Below are positions 20,221 through 29,555 of a DNA stretch of 64,000 nucleotides, one piece after another; position 1 is the first letter of the stretch; the number at the start of each line of letters is the position of its first letter. The notes below the pieces were generated by a model that did no database searches, was not told where the DNA came from, and saw nothing but the letters and a program-made list of their open reading frames with translations. This DNA is from Xylophilus sp. GW821-FHT01B05 (GTDB lineage: Bacteria > Pseudomonadota > Gammaproteobacteria > Burkholderiales > Burkholderiaceae_C). Where the stretch lies: assembly GCA_038961845.1 (NCBI GenBank), contig CP152408.1, positions 3,658,001-3,722,000 on the forward strand, written 5' to 3'. A program made the position numbers and the translations under genes.

Positions 20221-21752
20221 AGCTGATTACCGCCGTCTGGCTGACCCTGGCCCTGTTCCTCACCGGCTGTGCCACCGCCCCCTCCCCCCAGACTGCGGGA
20301 TCCGCGACCGGATCGTCCCCGCCGCCCACCGCCTCCCGAACGCCGGTGGTGCCGACCGGCCCGCTGCAGCCGATCACCACGGGCAGGATCCAGCCCCATG
20401 ACGTGGCCCAGCTCGCCGCGCCGGCGGACCTGTGGGAGCGCATCCGCCGCGGCTTTGCCATGCCGGATCTGGACAACGACCTGGTGCGCGACCGCGAGCA
20501 GTGGTATGCCACCCGGCCCGACTACATGCAGCGCATGACCGAGCGCTCGCGCAAGTACCTGTTCCACATCGTCGAAGAGCTGGAGCGCCGCGGCATGCCG
20601 ACCGAACTCGCCCTGCTGCCCTTCATCGAGAGCGCCTTCAACCCGCAGGCGGTGTCCAGCGCCAAGGCGGCAGGCATGTGGCAGTTCATGCCGGCCACGG
20701 GCAGCGACTACCAGTTGAAGCAGAACCTGTTCCGCGACGACCGACGCGACGTGCTGGCCTCGACCCGGGCCGCGCTCGACTACCTGCAACGGCTCTACGG
20801 CATGTTCGGCGACTGGCAACTGGCGCTGGCGGCCTACAACTGGGGCGAAGGCAGCGTGAGCCGCGCCATCGCCAAGAACGCCAAGCTCGGCCTGCCCACC
20901 GGCTACAGCGACATCTCCATGCCCAACGAGACACGCTACTACGTGCCCAAGCTGCAGGCGGTGAAGAACATCGTGGCCCACCCCGAGGCCTTCAACGCCG
21001 AGCTGCCGCTGATCGAAGACCACCCCTACTTCCAGTCGGTGGAGATCACGCGCGACATCGACGTGGCACTCATCGCCAAGCTGGCCGATGTGGATTTGAA
21101 AGACTTCAAGGAGCTGAACCCCTCGGTGCACCAGCCAGTGATCTTTGCCTCTGGCACGCCACAGATCCTGCTGCCCTGGGACAACGCCGCCGTGTTCCGC
21201 CGCAACCTGGACGCCTATGCCGACGGCCAATACGCCAGTTGGACGGCCTGGACCGCGCCCAGCACCATGACCGTGGCCGCAGCCGCAGAGCGCTTTGGCA
21301 TGTCGGTGGCCGACCTGCGCCAGCTCAACAATATTCCGCCACGTATGCTGATCAAGGCCGGCTCGGCGCTGGTGGTGCCACGCTCGGCCAAGGTGCAGCA
21401 AGACGTGGCGGTCGAAGTGGCCGACAACGGGCGCCTGGCGCTGGCGCCCGAGATCGTCACCCGCCGCACCATGGTGAAGGCCCGCAAGCGCGATACGGTC
21501 ACGACCGTGGCACAGCGCTATCGCGTCACCCCCGCCGACGTCGCGACCTGGAACGAAGTCAAGTCCAGCACCACCTTCCGCTCGGGCGAGCAACTGGTGG
21601 TCTACCTGCCGGTGTCCGTCGGCAAGAAGGCGTCGGCCGCGCCGGCGGCGCGCCGCACGGGCCACGCTGCAACCGCCAAGAAAACCGCCGCCAGCAGCCC
21701 GCGCCCCGCCGCCAAGGCCACCACCAAGCCCGCGCCCAAGAAGCACCGCTGA
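20217..21752 (+). CDS. mltD: Membrane-bound lytic murein transglycosylase D with LysM domains
   Basis: 511 aa lipoprotein: signal sequence with lipobox LTGC (Cys18), a Pro/Ser/Thr linker, then an SLT domain with catalytic E138 (LPFIESAFNPQAVSSAKAAG), MWQFMPATG and AAYNWGEGSV. Two LysM repeats follow (about 350-395 and 425-470), binding peptidoglycan. The tail is an unusual Ala/Lys/Pro-rich stretch ending KPAPKKHR. It cleaves glycan strands with 1,6-anhydro products at the outer membrane. Coupled to gloB by overlap. Confidence 0.94.
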   Translation: MKLITAVWLTLALFLTGCATAPSPQTAGSATGSSPPPTASRTPVVPTGPLQPITTGRIQPHDVAQLAAPADLWERIRRGFAMPDLDNDLVRDREQWYATRPDYMQRMTERSRKYLFHIVEELERRGMPTELALLPFIESAFNPQAVSSAKAAGMWQFMPATGSDYQLKQNLFRDDRRDVLASTRAALDYLQRLYGMFGDWQLALAAYNWGEGSVSRAIAKNAKLGLPTGYSDISMPNETRYYVPKLQAVKNIVAHPEAFNAELPLIEDHPYFQSVEITRDIDVALIAKLADVDLKDFKELNPSVHQPVIFASGTPQILLPWDNAAVFRRNLDAYADGQYASWTAWTAPSTMTVAAAAERFGMSVADLRQLNNIPPRMLIKAGSALVVPRSAKVQQDVAVEVADNGRLALAPEIVTRRTMVKARKRDTVTTVAQRYRVTPADVATWNEVKSSTTFRSGEQLVVYLPVSVGKKASAAPAARRTGHAATAKKTAASSPRPAAKATTKPAPKKHR

Positions 21753-21799
21753 TGCGGGCCTTGTGCCCCGCAAAAGCCAAACGCTGACATTGCCTGTCG

Positions 21800-21820
21800 G
21801 ATAAGGCGCACAGCCTTATC
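21800..21820. other. Perfect 8-bp inverted repeat between mltD and the dehydrogenase operon
   Basis: GATAAGGC (21800-21807) and GCCTTATC (21813-21820) around a 5-nt spacer. No T-run follows, so it is more likely an operator than a terminator; its binding protein is unknown. Confidence 0.4.
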
Positions 21821-21897
21821 GCCGCTCCTGTCCCTACGATGGCCGTGGTTTCTCGCTGCCATAACAGACGGTCCCACGCCGTCGACAAGGAACGGCC

Positions 21898-22626
21898 ATG
21901 CCCCACGACAACGCCCGGCGCGGTTTCCTGCGCCATTCGATTGCCATCGTGCCCGTCGCAGCCCTGAGCGGTGCCGCCTGCACACAAGAGACACCGCCGG
22001 CCTCCGCCGCACCGCCACCTGCCGGCGCGTCGGCCGTGCCTTCCGCCGCTTATTCCCCCGCCTTCTTTCACGCGCCTGAATGGGCCTTCATCCAGGCTGC
22101 GGTGGCAAGGCTGATCCCGGCCGACGACACCGGGCCCGGCGCCATCGAGGCCGGCGTGCCGGAGTTCATAGACCGCCAGATGGATGCCAGCTTCGGCCAC
22201 GCCGCGATCTGGTACATGCAGGGTCCTTTCGTCGATTCACCGCCCGAGTTTGGCTACCAGGGCAAGCTGCCGCCGCGCGATGTGTACCGCGCCGGCATCG
22301 AGGCCTGCGACGCCTACTGCAAGAACACTTTCAGCGGCAAGACCTTCGCCCAGCTCGATGCCAGCCAGCAGGACCAGGTGCTGAAGGGCCTGGAGTCCGG
22401 CGAGGTGAAGTTCGACAACCTCTCAGCCAAGACCTTCTTCGGCTTTCTGCTGCAGAACACCAAGGAGGGCTACCTGAGCGACCCGATCCATGGCGGCAAC
22501 AAGAATGCCGGCTCGTGGAAGATGATCGGCTTCCCCGGTGCCCGCGCCGACTTTGCCGACTGGGTCGGCCGCCCCGGCGTGCGCTACCCGCTGCCGCCCG
22601 TCAGCATCAACGGGCCGCAAGGCTGA
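21898..22626 (+). CDS. Gluconate 2-dehydrogenase subunit 3 family protein
   Basis: 242 aa. It opens with a Tat-like signal (RRGFLR followed by a hydrophobic stretch), fitting export of a folded complex. The mature part contains LIPADDTGPGAIEAGVPEFID and the family ending GYLSDPIHGGNKNAGSWKMIGFPG. This is the small subunit of membrane-bound GMC dehydrogenases, which escorts and stabilises the FAD subunit. First of a three-gene operon; the next gene starts 10 bp later. Confidence 0.92.
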   Translation: MPHDNARRGFLRHSIAIVPVAALSGAACTQETPPASAAPPPAGASAVPSAAYSPAFFHAPEWAFIQAAVARLIPADDTGPGAIEAGVPEFIDRQMDASFGHAAIWYMQGPFVDSPPEFGYQGKLPPRDVYRAGIEACDAYCKNTFSGKTFAQLDASQQDQVLKGLESGEVKFDNLSAKTFFGFLLQNTKEGYLSDPIHGGNKNAGSWKMIGFPGARADFADWVGRPGVRYPLPPVSINGPQG

Positions 22627-22636
22627 GGAGCGCGGC

Positions 22637-24409
22637 ATGGCAACGCAAAAGAAGCCCGCCGTCGATGCGGTACTGGTCGGCTTTGGCTGGACCGGCGCCA
22701 TCATGGGCATGGAACTCACCGCCGCCGGCCTGAAGGTGCTGGCCCTGGAGCGCGGCGAGATGCGCGACACCAACCCCGACTTTGCCTACCCGCGCATCAC
22801 CGATGAGCTGTCTTACGGCATCCGCGGCAAGCTGTTCCAGAACCTGGCCAAAGAGACGGTCACGGTGCGCCACACGCCGGCCGAGGTCGCCGTGCCGTAC
22901 CGGCAGTTGGGCTCATTTCTGCCGGGCGATGGCGTGGGCGGTGCCGGCGTGCACTGGAACGGCCACCACTGGCGCCCGCTGCCGGACGACCTGCGCATCC
23001 GCAGCCGCTACGAAGAGTGCTACGGCAAGAAGTTCATCCCCGGGGGCATGCACCTGCAGGACTGGGGCGTGGGCTACGACGAGCTTGAGCCCTTCTTCGA
23101 CCAGTTCGAGAAGGTCTGCGGCATCTCCGGCAAGGCCGGCAACCTGCTGGGCAAGATCCAGCCCGGCGGCAACCCGTTCGAGGGGGCGCGCAGCAGCGAA
23201 TTCCCGCTGCCGCCGCTGGCCACCATCAACAGCGCCCTGCTGTTCGAGAAGGCCACGAGGGAACTGGGCTACCACCCGTTTCCGCAGGCTGCCGCCAATG
23301 CCTCGCGCGCCTATACCAACCCGCATGGCGCGCAGCTCGGGCCCTGCAACTTCTGCGGCTTTTGTGAGCGCTTTGGCTGCTACATGTATTCCAAGGCCTC
23401 GCCGCAGACCACGCTGCTGCCAACGCTGATGCACCGGCCCAACTTCGAGCTGCGCACCCGCTCGCACGTGATCCGCGTGAACATGGCGGCCGACGGCAAG
23501 CGCGCCACCGGCGTGACCTACATCGACGCCCAAGGCAACGAGGTGGAGCAGCCGGCCGATCTGGTGATCCTGTGCGCCTACCAGTTCCACAACGTGCGCC
23601 TGCTGCTGCTCTCCGACATCGGCCAGAAGTACGACCCGGCCACCGGCCAGGGCGTGGTCGGCCGCAACTACGCCTACCAGCTCAACGGCGGCGCCTCGCT
23701 GTTCTTCAACCAGGACCAGCCGATGAACCCCTTCGTCGGCGCCGGTGCCAGCGGCAGCGTGATCGACGACTTCGACGGCGACAACTTCGACCACGGCCCG
23801 CTCGGCTTCATCGGTGGTGCCAGCATCAACTGCATCACCACCGGCGGCCGGCCGATCCAGCAGATGAGCGTGCCCGCCGGCACCCCCGCCTGGGGCGCGG
23901 GCTGGAAGCGCGCCATCAAGGACAACTACCTCTACACCACCGGCGTGGGCAGCCAGGGCTCGGTCATGTCCTACCGCGACAACTACCTGGACCTGGACCC
24001 GACCTACAAGGACGTCTACGGCCAGCCATTGCTGCGCATGACCTTCGACTGGAAGGCTAACGACATCGCCATGACGCAGTTCATCGGCAGCAAGGTCGAG
24101 GGCATTGCCAAGGCCATGGGGCCGCGCCAGTACCAGCTCAGTTTCAAGAAGCCCGGCGACCACTACGACCTGCGCGTCTACCAGTCCACCCACAACACCG
24201 GCGGCGCGCCCATGGGCACCGACCGCAGCACCAGCGCCGTCAACCGCTACCTGCAGGTGTGGGACGTGCCCAATGTCTTCGTCATGGGCGCCAGCGCCTT
24301 CCCGCAAAACTTTGGCTACAACCCGACCGGCATGGTTGGCGCCCTCGCCTACTGGGCGGCCAAGGCGATACGCGAGCAGTACCTGAAGAACCCCGGCGCC
24401 CTGGCGTAA
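22637..24409 (+). CDS. GMC oxidoreductase, FAD subunit of a membrane sugar or gluconate dehydrogenase
   Basis: 590 aa. An N-terminal Rossmann FAD site (VLVGFGWTGAIMGMELTAAG with an LERGE acidic end), GDGVGGAGVHWNG for FAD attachment, a Cys-rich patch CNFCGFCERFGC that may hold an iron-sulphur cluster as in related glucose and fructose dehydrogenases, and the C-terminal catalytic region QSTHNTGGAPMGTDR through ASAFPQNFGYNPT. It lacks a signal and is probably exported with the Tat-signal subunit. The substrate is a sugar acid, sugar or alcohol; the sequence does not decide. Confidence 0.92.
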   Translation: MATQKKPAVDAVLVGFGWTGAIMGMELTAAGLKVLALERGEMRDTNPDFAYPRITDELSYGIRGKLFQNLAKETVTVRHTPAEVAVPYRQLGSFLPGDGVGGAGVHWNGHHWRPLPDDLRIRSRYEECYGKKFIPGGMHLQDWGVGYDELEPFFDQFEKVCGISGKAGNLLGKIQPGGNPFEGARSSEFPLPPLATINSALLFEKATRELGYHPFPQAAANASRAYTNPHGAQLGPCNFCGFCERFGCYMYSKASPQTTLLPTLMHRPNFELRTRSHVIRVNMAADGKRATGVTYIDAQGNEVEQPADLVILCAYQFHNVRLLLLSDIGQKYDPATGQGVVGRNYAYQLNGGASLFFNQDQPMNPFVGAGASGSVIDDFDGDNFDHGPLGFIGGASINCITTGGRPIQQMSVPAGTPAWGAGWKRAIKDNYLYTTGVGSQGSVMSYRDNYLDLDPTYKDVYGQPLLRMTFDWKANDIAMTQFIGSKVEGIAKAMGPRQYQLSFKKPGDHYDLRVYQSTHNTGGAPMGTDRSTSAVNRYLQVWDVPNVFVMGASAFPQNFGYNPTGMVGALAYWAAKAIREQYLKNPGALA

Positions 24410-24420
24410 AGGAGACGACG

Positions 24421-25716
24421 ATGAACATCTCGCTTCCCTTGCTGGCCGCTGTGGCTTTTGCTGCGACCCCTGCGCTGGCCCAGAATGCCGCGCCCGCCAA
24501 CCCACAGGTGATACGCGGCGAATACCTGGCCCGCGCCGGCGACTGCATCAGCTGCCACACGCGACCGCAGGGCGCACCCTTTGCCGGCGGCCTGCCCATG
24601 GCCACGCCCTTTGGCACCATCGTCTCGACCAACATCACGCCTGACACCGAGCAAGGCATAGGCAGCTACACGCAAGAAGACTTCACCCGCGTGCTGCGCG
24701 AAGGCCGGGCCAAGGATGGGCATCGCCTGTACCCGGCCATGCCCTACACCAACTTCGCGCGGCTCAATGACGAAGACATGCAGGCGCTCTATGCCTACTT
24801 CATGAAGGGCGTGCAGCCGGCCAGGCAGGACAACGCCAAGACCGCGCTGCGCTGGCCCTTCAGCATGCGCGGCCTGATGGCTGGCTGGAACCTGCTCTAC
24901 CTCTCCGGCAAGCCCTATACGCCGGACGCCGCGCAAAGCGCCGAGTGGAACCGCGGCGCCTACCTGGTGCAGGGCCTGGGCCACTGCAGCGCCTGCCACA
25001 CGCCGCGCGGCGCCACCGGGGCCGAGAAGGCCTCTACCGACAAGGACGGTGACGCGTTTCTGTCAGGCGCCGTGATCGACGGCTGGTACGCCCAGCCGCT
25101 GCGCAATACCGCCGAGCCCGGCCTGGCGACCTGGTCGCCGCAAGACATCGTCGAGTACCTGAAAACCGGCCGCACCGGCCACACCGCAGCCTTCGGGCCG
25201 ATGGCGCAGGTGGTCACCAACAGCACGCAGTACATGACGCGGGAAGACCTGGGCGCAATCGCCATCTACCTCAAGTCGCTGGGTGGCAGCGGCGCGGCGC
25301 CTGCAGCCGCGGTGGCCCCGGCAGCAGACCCCACGGCCATGGCTCTGCGCGACGGCAAGGTCGAGCAGCGTGGTGCGCTGGTCTACCTCAACAACTGCAG
25401 CGCCTGCCACCGCTCCGACGGCCAGGGCGCGCAGCGCACCTTCCCCACGCTGGCGCGCAACAGCGCCGTGGCGGCAAAAGACCCCACCTCGCTGATCCGG
25501 CTGGTACTGCAGGGCTCGGCCATGCCCTACACCACCGAGGCGCCGTCCGAGCTGGGCATGCCCGGCTTTGGCTGGCGCCTGACCGACGACAACGTCGCCG
25601 ACCTGCTGAGCTTCGTGCGCAGCAGCTGGGGCAACAAGGCCGCCGCCGTCACGCCGCAAGAGGTGGCCAAGGTGCGCAGCGCGGTGGCCAAGACCACCCC
25701 GACCGCCTCGCGCTAG
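24421..25716 (+). CDS. Triheme cytochrome c subunit of the membrane dehydrogenase
   Basis: 431 aa with a cleavable signal (ends ALA-Q near residue 20) and three heme sites: CISCH (42-46), CSACH (189-193) and CSACH (326-330). It takes electrons from the FAD subunit encoded just upstream and passes them to ubiquinone at the periplasmic face of the inner membrane. I see no strong C-terminal membrane helix, so it may be peripheral. Its TAG stop overlaps the stop of the convergent DUF3096 gene (CTAG). Confidence 0.93.
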   Translation: MNISLPLLAAVAFAATPALAQNAAPANPQVIRGEYLARAGDCISCHTRPQGAPFAGGLPMATPFGTIVSTNITPDTEQGIGSYTQEDFTRVLREGRAKDGHRLYPAMPYTNFARLNDEDMQALYAYFMKGVQPARQDNAKTALRWPFSMRGLMAGWNLLYLSGKPYTPDAAQSAEWNRGAYLVQGLGHCSACHTPRGATGAEKASTDKDGDAFLSGAVIDGWYAQPLRNTAEPGLATWSPQDIVEYLKTGRTGHTAAFGPMAQVVTNSTQYMTREDLGAIAIYLKSLGGSGAAPAAAVAPAADPTAMALRDGKVEQRGALVYLNNCSACHRSDGQGAQRTFPTLARNSAVAAKDPTSLIRLVLQGSAMPYTTEAPSELGMPGFGWRLTDDNVADLLSFVRSSWGNKAAAVTPQEVAKVRSAVAKTTPTASR

Positions 25717-25853
25717 CGCGTGCCGAAGAGCCCGAGCAGGCCCATGATGATCAGGTACAGCGCCACGATGTAATTCAGCAGGCGCGGCATGACCAGGATG
25801 AGGATGCCGGCGATCAAAGAGACCACCGGGCCGATGCTGAAACCTAAAACCAT
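25713..25853 (-). CDS. DUF3096 small membrane protein
   Basis: 46 aa from ATG 25853, preceded by AAGGA. Two hydrophobic segments (VSLIAGILILVMPRLLNYIV and ALYLIIMGLLGLFG) make almost the whole protein; PRLLNYIVA is the hallmark of DUF3096. Function unknown; inner-membrane location inferred. A longer reading from 25898 has no ribosome site. Confidence 0.8.
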   Translation of the reverse strand: MVLGFSIGPVVSLIAGILILVMPRLLNYIVALYLIIMGLLGLFGTR

Positions 25854-25954
25854 GGCAAGTCCTTGCAGTGAGTGCGCCGCAGGCGTGCGGCATAACACGA
25901 CACCTTAGGGCGCGGCCGCCCGGGCCATGTAACCGGGCACTGCCGGTGCCCGGA

Positions 25955-26018
25955 AAATATTGGTAAAAAGTGCCTCTAGCCCAGGCGGGACCTGGGCATA
26001 TAGCTATAAATATTGCAG
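25955..26018 (-). repeat. 65-bp palindromic element, copy C
   Basis: Read on the minus strand it matches the family: ATAGCTATATGCCCAGG, short spacer, GCCTGGGCTAGAGGCA, then a T-rich tail. It lies in the gap 24 bp past the stop of the binding-protein gene. The stretch just left of it (25932-25953) also holds a CCGGGCAC/GTGCCCGG hairpin of no assigned role. Confidence 0.8.
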
Positions 26019-26042
26019 CAGTCGCGGGGCGGCAGGTGCGGC

Positions 26043-27104
26043 TCAGGCCTGGAAGCGCATCTTGGCCCGCCGCGCAAAGTCGTTGGTGAAGAGCCTGGCG
26101 AGGTCGATCTTGCTGCGTTGCACCGCCGGGTCGAAGCTCGCCAGCGCACGCACCGCAGTGGCCGGCCCCTGCTCGGGCACCAGGCCGTCGGGCGAGATGG
26201 CCTCGCGCATCTTGCCAAAGGCAGCAAGGTAGAGCGCACGGTCGCCCAGCCAGTAGCTCTCAGGTACCGCCTTGAGGATGTCGCTGGGCCCGGCGGTCTG
26301 TATCCACTTCAGGGCATGCACGATGGCGCTGGTCAGCGCCTGTGCGGTGTTGGGGCAGCGGCCCAGGAACTCTGTGGGCGCATACAGGCAGGCGCCGAGC
26401 ATCGGGCCGCCAAACACCTCTTGCGCGCCCCTGAGCGTGCGCGTGTCGCTGATCACGCGGATGTCGCCCCTTTGCTCCAGCATGGTGATGACCGGATCGA
26501 CATTGCTGATGGCATCGATCTGGCCCGAGCGCAGTGCCTCCAGCGCCTCCCCCGCAGCGCCAACGCCGACAAAAGTCACATCAGACGGCTTCAAGCCCGC
26601 CTGCGTCAGCAGCAGGTTGATCGCCATGTTGGTGGACGAACCGGGCGAGGTCACGCCGATCCTCTTGCCCTTCAGATCGGCCAGGGTCTTGTACTGCGCC
26701 ATGGTCTTGTGCGATACGCCCACCACGATCTGCGGCGCGCGCCCCATCAGCACAAAGCAGCGGAAGAACTGCTGCTTGCTCTGCAGGCTGACGGTGTGCT
26801 CGAACGCGCCGCAGCAGACGTCGGCCACGCCATCGACCACGGCCTGCAATGAGCGCGAGCCGCCGGCGAAATCGCCGATATCCACCTGCAAGCCCTCTGC
26901 CTTGAAAAAGCCCAGTTGATCAGCAACCGTCAACGGCAGGTAGTAGAAGCTGCCCTTGCCCCCCACGGCGATCACCACGCGCGACTTCTCCAGCGTTGGC
27001 CGCTGTGCATGCAACAGGCTCGGCACGGCCAGTGTGGCGGCGGCCAGCGATGCGGCCATGCCAAAGCCGCGGCGACTCAAGAGGGGAAAGCGAGGGGGTT
27101 TCAT
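26043..27104 (-). CDS. ABC transporter substrate-binding protein, NMT1/TauA-like
   Basis: 353 aa from ATG 27104. A twin-arginine signal (LSRRGFGMAASLAAATLA) targets the periplasm. The mature protein starts KSRVVIAVGGKGSFYYLPLT and has DLKGKRIGVTSPGSSTNMAI, the SBP type seen for sulfonates, nitrate and thiamine precursors. No permease or ATPase gene is adjacent, so it is an orphan here, and the ligand is unknown. Confidence 0.86.
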   Translation of the reverse strand: MKPPRFPLLSRRGFGMAASLAAATLAVPSLLHAQRPTLEKSRVVIAVGGKGSFYYLPLTVADQLGFFKAEGLQVDIGDFAGGSRSLQAVVDGVADVCCGAFEHTVSLQSKQQFFRCFVLMGRAPQIVVGVSHKTMAQYKTLADLKGKRIGVTSPGSSTNMAINLLLTQAGLKPSDVTFVGVGAAGEALEALRSGQIDAISNVDPVITMLEQRGDIRVISDTRTLRGAQEVFGGPMLGACLYAPTEFLGRCPNTAQALTSAIVHALKWIQTAGPSDILKAVPESYWLGDRALYLAAFGKMREAISPDGLVPEQGPATAVRALASFDPAVQRSKIDLARLFTNDFARRAKMRFQA

Positions 27105-27199
27105 CAGCACCGCCAGCTTAGCGGCGCAGCTTTTGCTGCCGCATCGGGACCATCCCCCAGCGGGTAAGCACGTACCGGGTAAGAGGGAACTTCCGCCGC

Positions 27200-27586
27200 T
27201 CAGCGATAGCCCGCAAACAGAATCGCCACGTTGAGCAGCAGGCCCACCGTGTACGCCGCGCTGCGCAGCGAGGGGCGGTTGGCGATGTAGAGCAGGCTGT
27301 AGACGATGCGCGTCAGCACCCACGCCACGGCCAGCAGATCAACGCGGCCCTGCGGCGCGCCCAACTGGTGGGCGATCACCACCGCGCCAATGAAGAAAGG
27401 CAGGTTCTCGAAGCCGTTGCCTTGCGCCGCAGCGGCCCGGGCGCGCCAACCATCCAGCCGCGACAGCCACTCGCGCGGCGCGTGGTTGTCGAAGTCCTTG
27501 CGCCCGCGCTTGGCCGCGGCAGAACAAAAAACCGGCAGCAGCGCGGCAGCCAGCACGCACCAGTAGGCAACGGTGAAATGGGGCAT
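27200..27586 (-). CDS. MAPEG-family membrane protein
   Basis: 128 aa with about four membrane segments. AQGNGFENLPFFIGAVVIAH is the MAPEG signature, followed by a VLTRIVYSLLYIANRPSLRS stretch. Eukaryotic relatives are glutathione-dependent membrane enzymes; the bacterial function is generally unknown. It follows recR on the same strand, with a 111-bp stop-proximal repeat between them. Confidence 0.85.
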   Translation of the reverse strand: MPHFTVAYWCVLAAALLPVFCSAAAKRGRKDFDNHAPREWLSRLDGWRARAAAAQGNGFENLPFFIGAVVIAHQLGAPQGRVDLLAVAWVLTRIVYSLLYIANRPSLRSAAYTVGLLLNVAILFAGYR

Positions 27587-27616
27587 TTCAGCTTTCCTTG
27601 GTGCTGCAACTCAGAA

Positions 27617-27727
27617 GGCCGCGGAGCAGGCCAAGCACAGACATCCGCAGAACCGGCTTTGCCGGGCCGCAGGATGTGCCCCCTTGAGCGGGCTGGCGAA
27701 GACGCGAAGCGCGCAGCCTGGGGGTGT
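27617..27727 (-). repeat. Stop-proximal hairpin element, copy 1 (after recR)
   Basis: On the minus strand it begins directly at the recR TGA with ACACCCCCAGGCTGCGCG and runs to TGCTCCGCGGCC. The main hairpin pairs GCACATCCTGCGG and CCGG around CAAAG with their complements. The C-rich first hairpin is degenerate in this copy. Confidence 0.8.
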
Positions 27728-28321
27728 TCATCGCCTATCGGCCAGCGCATGGGCGATGGTGCCCAGGTCCACAAACTCCAGTTCGCTGCCCACCGGCACG
27801 CCGCGCGACAGGCGCGTCACGCGCAGCCCGCGCGCGCGCAGGCCTTCGGTGATGACGTGGGCCGTGGCCTCGCCTTCGGCGGTGAAGTTGGTGGCCAGGA
27901 TCACCTCTTGCACCGTGCCGTCGGTGGCGCGGTCAAACAGCTTTTGCAGGCCGATCTCTTTCGGGCCTATGCCGTCGAGCGGCGAGAGCCGGCCCATCAG
28001 CACGAAGTAGCGGCCCTGGAACGCGCCGGTGCGTTCCATCGCGGCCTGGTCAGCCGGGGTCTCGACCACGCAGAGCTTGCTGAAGTCGCGCTCGGGGTCG
28101 CTGCAGACCTCGCAGATTTCGGTCTCGGTGAAGGTATGGCACAGCGCGCAGTGCCGCACATGGGCCACGGCCTGGTGCAGCGCCTGCGACAGCTGCTCGG
28201 CGCCCGGCCGGTCGTTTTGCAGCAAATGAAAGGCCATGCGCTGGGCCGATTTGGCGCCGACGCCGGGCAGGCGCCGCAGCGCCTGTACCAGCACGTCAAG
28301 GGAATCAGAAGTGACCGCCAT
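27728..28321 (-). CDS. recR: Recombination mediator RecR
   Basis: 197 aa from ATG 28321. It works with RecF and RecO to load RecA at gaps. It has an HhH region ([20 protein letters not shown]), a C4 zinc finger with C58, C61, C70 and C73, and a Toprim domain ([19 protein letters not shown]). Lies 4 bp after a DUF1176 gene in the dnaX-ybaB-recR neighbourhood; dnaX-ybaB-recR clustering is widespread in bacteria. Confidence 0.96.
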   Translation of the reverse strand: MAVTSDSLDVLVQALRRLPGVGAKSAQRMAFHLLQNDRPGAEQLSQALHQAVAHVRHCALCHTFTETEICEVCSDPERDFSKLCVVETPADQAAMERTGAFQGRYFVLMGRLSPLDGIGPKEIGLQKLFDRATDGTVQEVILATNFTAEGEATAHVITEGLRARGLRVTRLSRGVPVGSELEFVDLGTIAHALADRR

Positions 28322-28325
28322 AGCT

Positions 28326-29417
28326 TCAGCGCGCAGGCGCTGCCTGTATCTGGCTGCGGTAGAGCGTGGGCCAGTCGCCGGGCGAGCCCGCGCAGCGCCG
28401 CTGCTCATCACGCGAGGCGGCCTGGAAGGCCTTGCCATCAAACACCCAGCCCAGCGCCACACCACAGTCGCCAATGCCGCGCCCCTTGGCAAAGCTGCTG
28501 AGCGTGGCGGTGGCCGGGTCGTAGACGGGCTCGGTCAGCACGCCAGCGTCTTTGTCGTCTGGCTGGCCGGGCAGGCCGCCCGGCACCGCCGGCAACAGCA
28601 GCGGGCGCGCACGCTCCGGCGCATTGCGCGGCACGCGCAGCACCAGAGCACTGGATTGGTAGGGCCCGCGCCAGCACTGCAGCAGCACCAGCGCATCGTC
28701 GGCCGTCAGCGGCTGCGCCTCGTCGATGGCGGGCTCGGCGCCGGGCGCATCGCAGCGCTTTGCCAGCAGTGCGGACTGGCGCTCGCGCACCGTGCGCACA
28801 AACTTGTCGGCATCGGCCAGCGGCGCGGGCTCGGGCGCCGCGCGCAGCACCGGCAGCACGCCTTCGGCCGGCACCTGCGTGGCCGGTGCGCGGCCTGGCT
28901 TGACCAGGGCCGACACGTTGCCGACGCGGCCCTGCACGTCATCCATGAACAGTGCGGCGGCGGCCAGTCCATCGAGCGAGAGCTGCTGCGGCTGTGGTGT
29001 GGTCGCGGTATCGACGCTGAATGCCTGGGCCAGCAAAAGGCTGCGGGCCAGCCGCAGCGCCGCCGCGTCCTCTATCAGGCGGTAGCCGCCTTCGCCATCG
29101 GCCATCCAGATGCTGCCCGCGCCGGCCGGCTGGTCGGCGCTGTCGAGCAGGCGCTGGTCCAGCCGCACCGCAGCGGCAGGCAGCGGCTTCTCGCCAGCCA
29201 GGTAAATCTCTACCGCGCCCCCTGGCCCGGCCGACCGCGCCAGCGCCAGCCGCAGCTCGACCTCATCGCCAGAGGCCGGTGCCAGCCGCGCCTCGCAGCG
29301 CCGCAGGTTGTCGCAAGCGACGATCCAGTCGCGGAACTCGCGGTAAGCCGGCACAGCAGGTGCCGCCTGAACGGCAGCAGCCCCCAACGCCAACAAAACG
29401 CCCCCAAAACCGCGCAC
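28326..29417 (-). CDS. DUF1176 secreted protein
   Basis: 363 aa from GTG 29417, chosen because GGGAGG precedes it and a clean signal peptide follows ([19 protein letters not shown]). The open frame continues up to an ATG right after the ybaB stop, but those codons lie in a dispersed repeat. DUF1176 features: [19 protein letters not shown] at the mature N-terminus and [15 protein letters not shown] with GDWPTLYRS at the end. Four spaced cysteines suggest disulphides. Periplasmic; function unknown. Its insertion between ybaB and recR is unusual. Confidence 0.8.
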   Translation of the reverse strand: MRGFGGVLLALGAAAVQAAPAVPAYREFRDWIVACDNLRRCEARLAPASGDEVELRLALARSAGPGGAVEIYLAGEKPLPAAAVRLDQRLLDSADQPAGAGSIWMADGEGGYRLIEDAAALRLARSLLLAQAFSVDTATTPQPQQLSLDGLAAAALFMDDVQGRVGNVSALVKPGRAPATQVPAEGVLPVLRAAPEPAPLADADKFVRTVRERQSALLAKRCDAPGAEPAIDEAQPLTADDALVLLQCWRGPYQSSALVLRVPRNAPERARPLLLPAVPGGLPGQPDDKDAGVLTEPVYDPATATLSSFAKGRGIGDCGVALGWVFDGKAFQAASRDEQRRCAGSPGDWPTLYRSQIQAAPAR

Positions 29418-29437
29418 GCCCCTCCCAAGCCAAGAAC

Positions 29438-29552
29438 GCCGCGGATCCGGCTCCGCCGGTCCGCTGGCGTTGCCCCCCTTCGACAAGCTCAGGGCAGGCT
29501 CTGCAAGGGGGTTGGCGTAGCGACACGCAGTGCGCGCAGCCTGGGGGTGTTT
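29438..29552 (-). repeat. Stop-proximal hairpin element, copy 2 (after ybaB)
   Basis: Starts 5 nt after the ybaB TAG with ACACCCCCAGGCTGCGCG. The CCCCC/GGGGG hairpin carries about 24 extra bases in its loop, containing the widespread GACAAGCTCAGGGC-type sequence. The main hairpin closes with AACGCC/GGCGTT instead of ACATCC/GGATGT, a compensatory change. Confidence 0.75.
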
Positions 29553-29555
29553 CAT

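Noticed and set aside
25932..25953. CCGGGCAC/GTGCCCGG hairpin as a terminator for the cytochrome c gene
   Set aside because: Followed by AAAATATT on the plus strand, and more than 200 bp from the cytochrome stop; no support for termination.
29486..29510. GACAAGCTCAGGGC-type sequence as an attachment or recombination site
   Set aside because: This is a widely dispersed proteobacterial repeat motif lying in the loop of a hairpin element; there is no integrase or duplication nearby.
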